From Bacteroides sp. (GTDB lineage: Bacteria; Bacteroidota; Bacteroidia; Bacteroidales; Bacteroidaceae), in NCBI GenBank assembly GCA_021204375.1, contig JAJPZL010000304.1:1-5189 (forward strand): a DNA stretch of 5,189 nucleotides. The letters run 5' to 3'. The notes under the pieces were generated by a model. That model saw nothing but the letters and a program-made list of their open reading frames with translations. It was not told where the DNA came from and ran no database searches. Both the position numbers and the translations under genes were made by a program. Positions 5,064 through 5,189 of this stretch are shown piece by piece (the stretch's first letter is position 1; each line of letters opens with the position of its first letter).

Positions 5064-5189
5064 ATGAAAAGATCAAATATACTTATCCTTTTCTTTTTTT
5101 TACTATTTATTCCTTCTTTTCAATCGTGTGGAGAGGATGACGCAGAGTTAATGAATAACCTGATCGTAGCTGATTTTGTTGCACTGGGT
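5064..5189 (+). CDS. Probable surface-exposed lipoprotein, 5' part only
   Basis: The first 42 codons of a gene that runs past the right edge. MKRSNILILFFFLLFIPS is a lipoprotein signal peptide: a basic start, then a Phe/Leu-rich core, then the lipobox-like SFQSC with Cys22 as the likely lipidated residue. CGEDD follows directly. Acidic residues right after the Cys fit the Bacteroidota lipoprotein export signal that sends lipoproteins to the outer surface. Beyond that, AELMNNLIVADFVALG gives no recognisable domain, so function is unknown. The gene is divergent from the sigma/barrel operon across a 158-bp region with two dyads, which makes shared regulation possible but unproven. Confidence 0.75.
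   Translation, partial: MKRSNILILFFFLLFIPSFQSCGEDDAELMNNLIVADFVALG

Noticed and set aside
1..5189. CRISPR arrays, tRNA/rRNA genes, insertion sequences or phage genes
   Set aside because: No repeat-spacer pattern, cloverleaf, transposase or terminal inverted repeats were seen. The genes look like ordinary chromosomal ones.

Overview
This window looks like chromosomal DNA from a Bacteroidota bacterium, most likely order Bacteroidales. Three things point there. It carries a DUF3575 protein, a sigma factor followed by a membrane-anchored beta-barrel protein, and a lipoprotein with an acidic surface-export tag. Several upstream regions contain the Bacteroidota -7 element TAnnTTTG, and one also has the -33 TTTG at the right spacing. 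Sequences near starts are AT-rich and mostly lack a strong Shine-Dalgarno. Genus cannot be settled from this sequence alone.

Layout: (1) 1-393, minus, the 5' part of a DUF3575 gene that runs off the left edge and has an apparent frameshift in a run of eight C/G. (2) 394-600, a divergent promoter region. (3) 601-1074, plus, rlmH, the 23S rRNA pseudouridine-1915 N3-methyltransferase. (4) 1077-3031, minus, a queuosine-precursor operon: promoter, preQ1-I-like riboswitch, YhhQ-type precursor transporter, queC, queF. (5) 3071-4905, minus, an ECF-like sigma factor followed 2 nt later by a protein joining an N-terminal cytoplasmic segment, one transmembrane helix, a long acidic/proline-rich linker and a C-terminal outer-membrane beta-barrel. 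(6) 4906-5063, a divergent regulatory region with two dyads. (7) 5064 to the right edge, plus, the start of a lipoprotein gene.

The queuosine operon is the most interesting part. YhhQ proteins import preQ0/preQ1, QueC makes preQ0 from 7-carboxy-7-deazaguanine, and QueF reduces preQ0 to preQ1. The RNA leader of the transporter can be folded by eye into the H-type pseudoknot of a class-I preQ1 riboswitch. Its 3' P2 strand lies over the AAGG sequence 4 nt before the start codon, so preQ1 would be expected to switch off translation.

Both biosynthetic genes of the operon have abnormal starts. queC is out of frame at an A7 run directly after its ATG, and queF has ATA where ATG should be. With the DUF3575 lesion, that makes three start or frame anomalies within 2.2 kb. 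Either the assembly has errors at homopolymers, or the strain is losing de novo preQ1 synthesis while keeping salvage, or expression depends on slippage and unusual starts. The rest of each queuosine reading frame is intact with its catalytic residues, so any decay would be recent.
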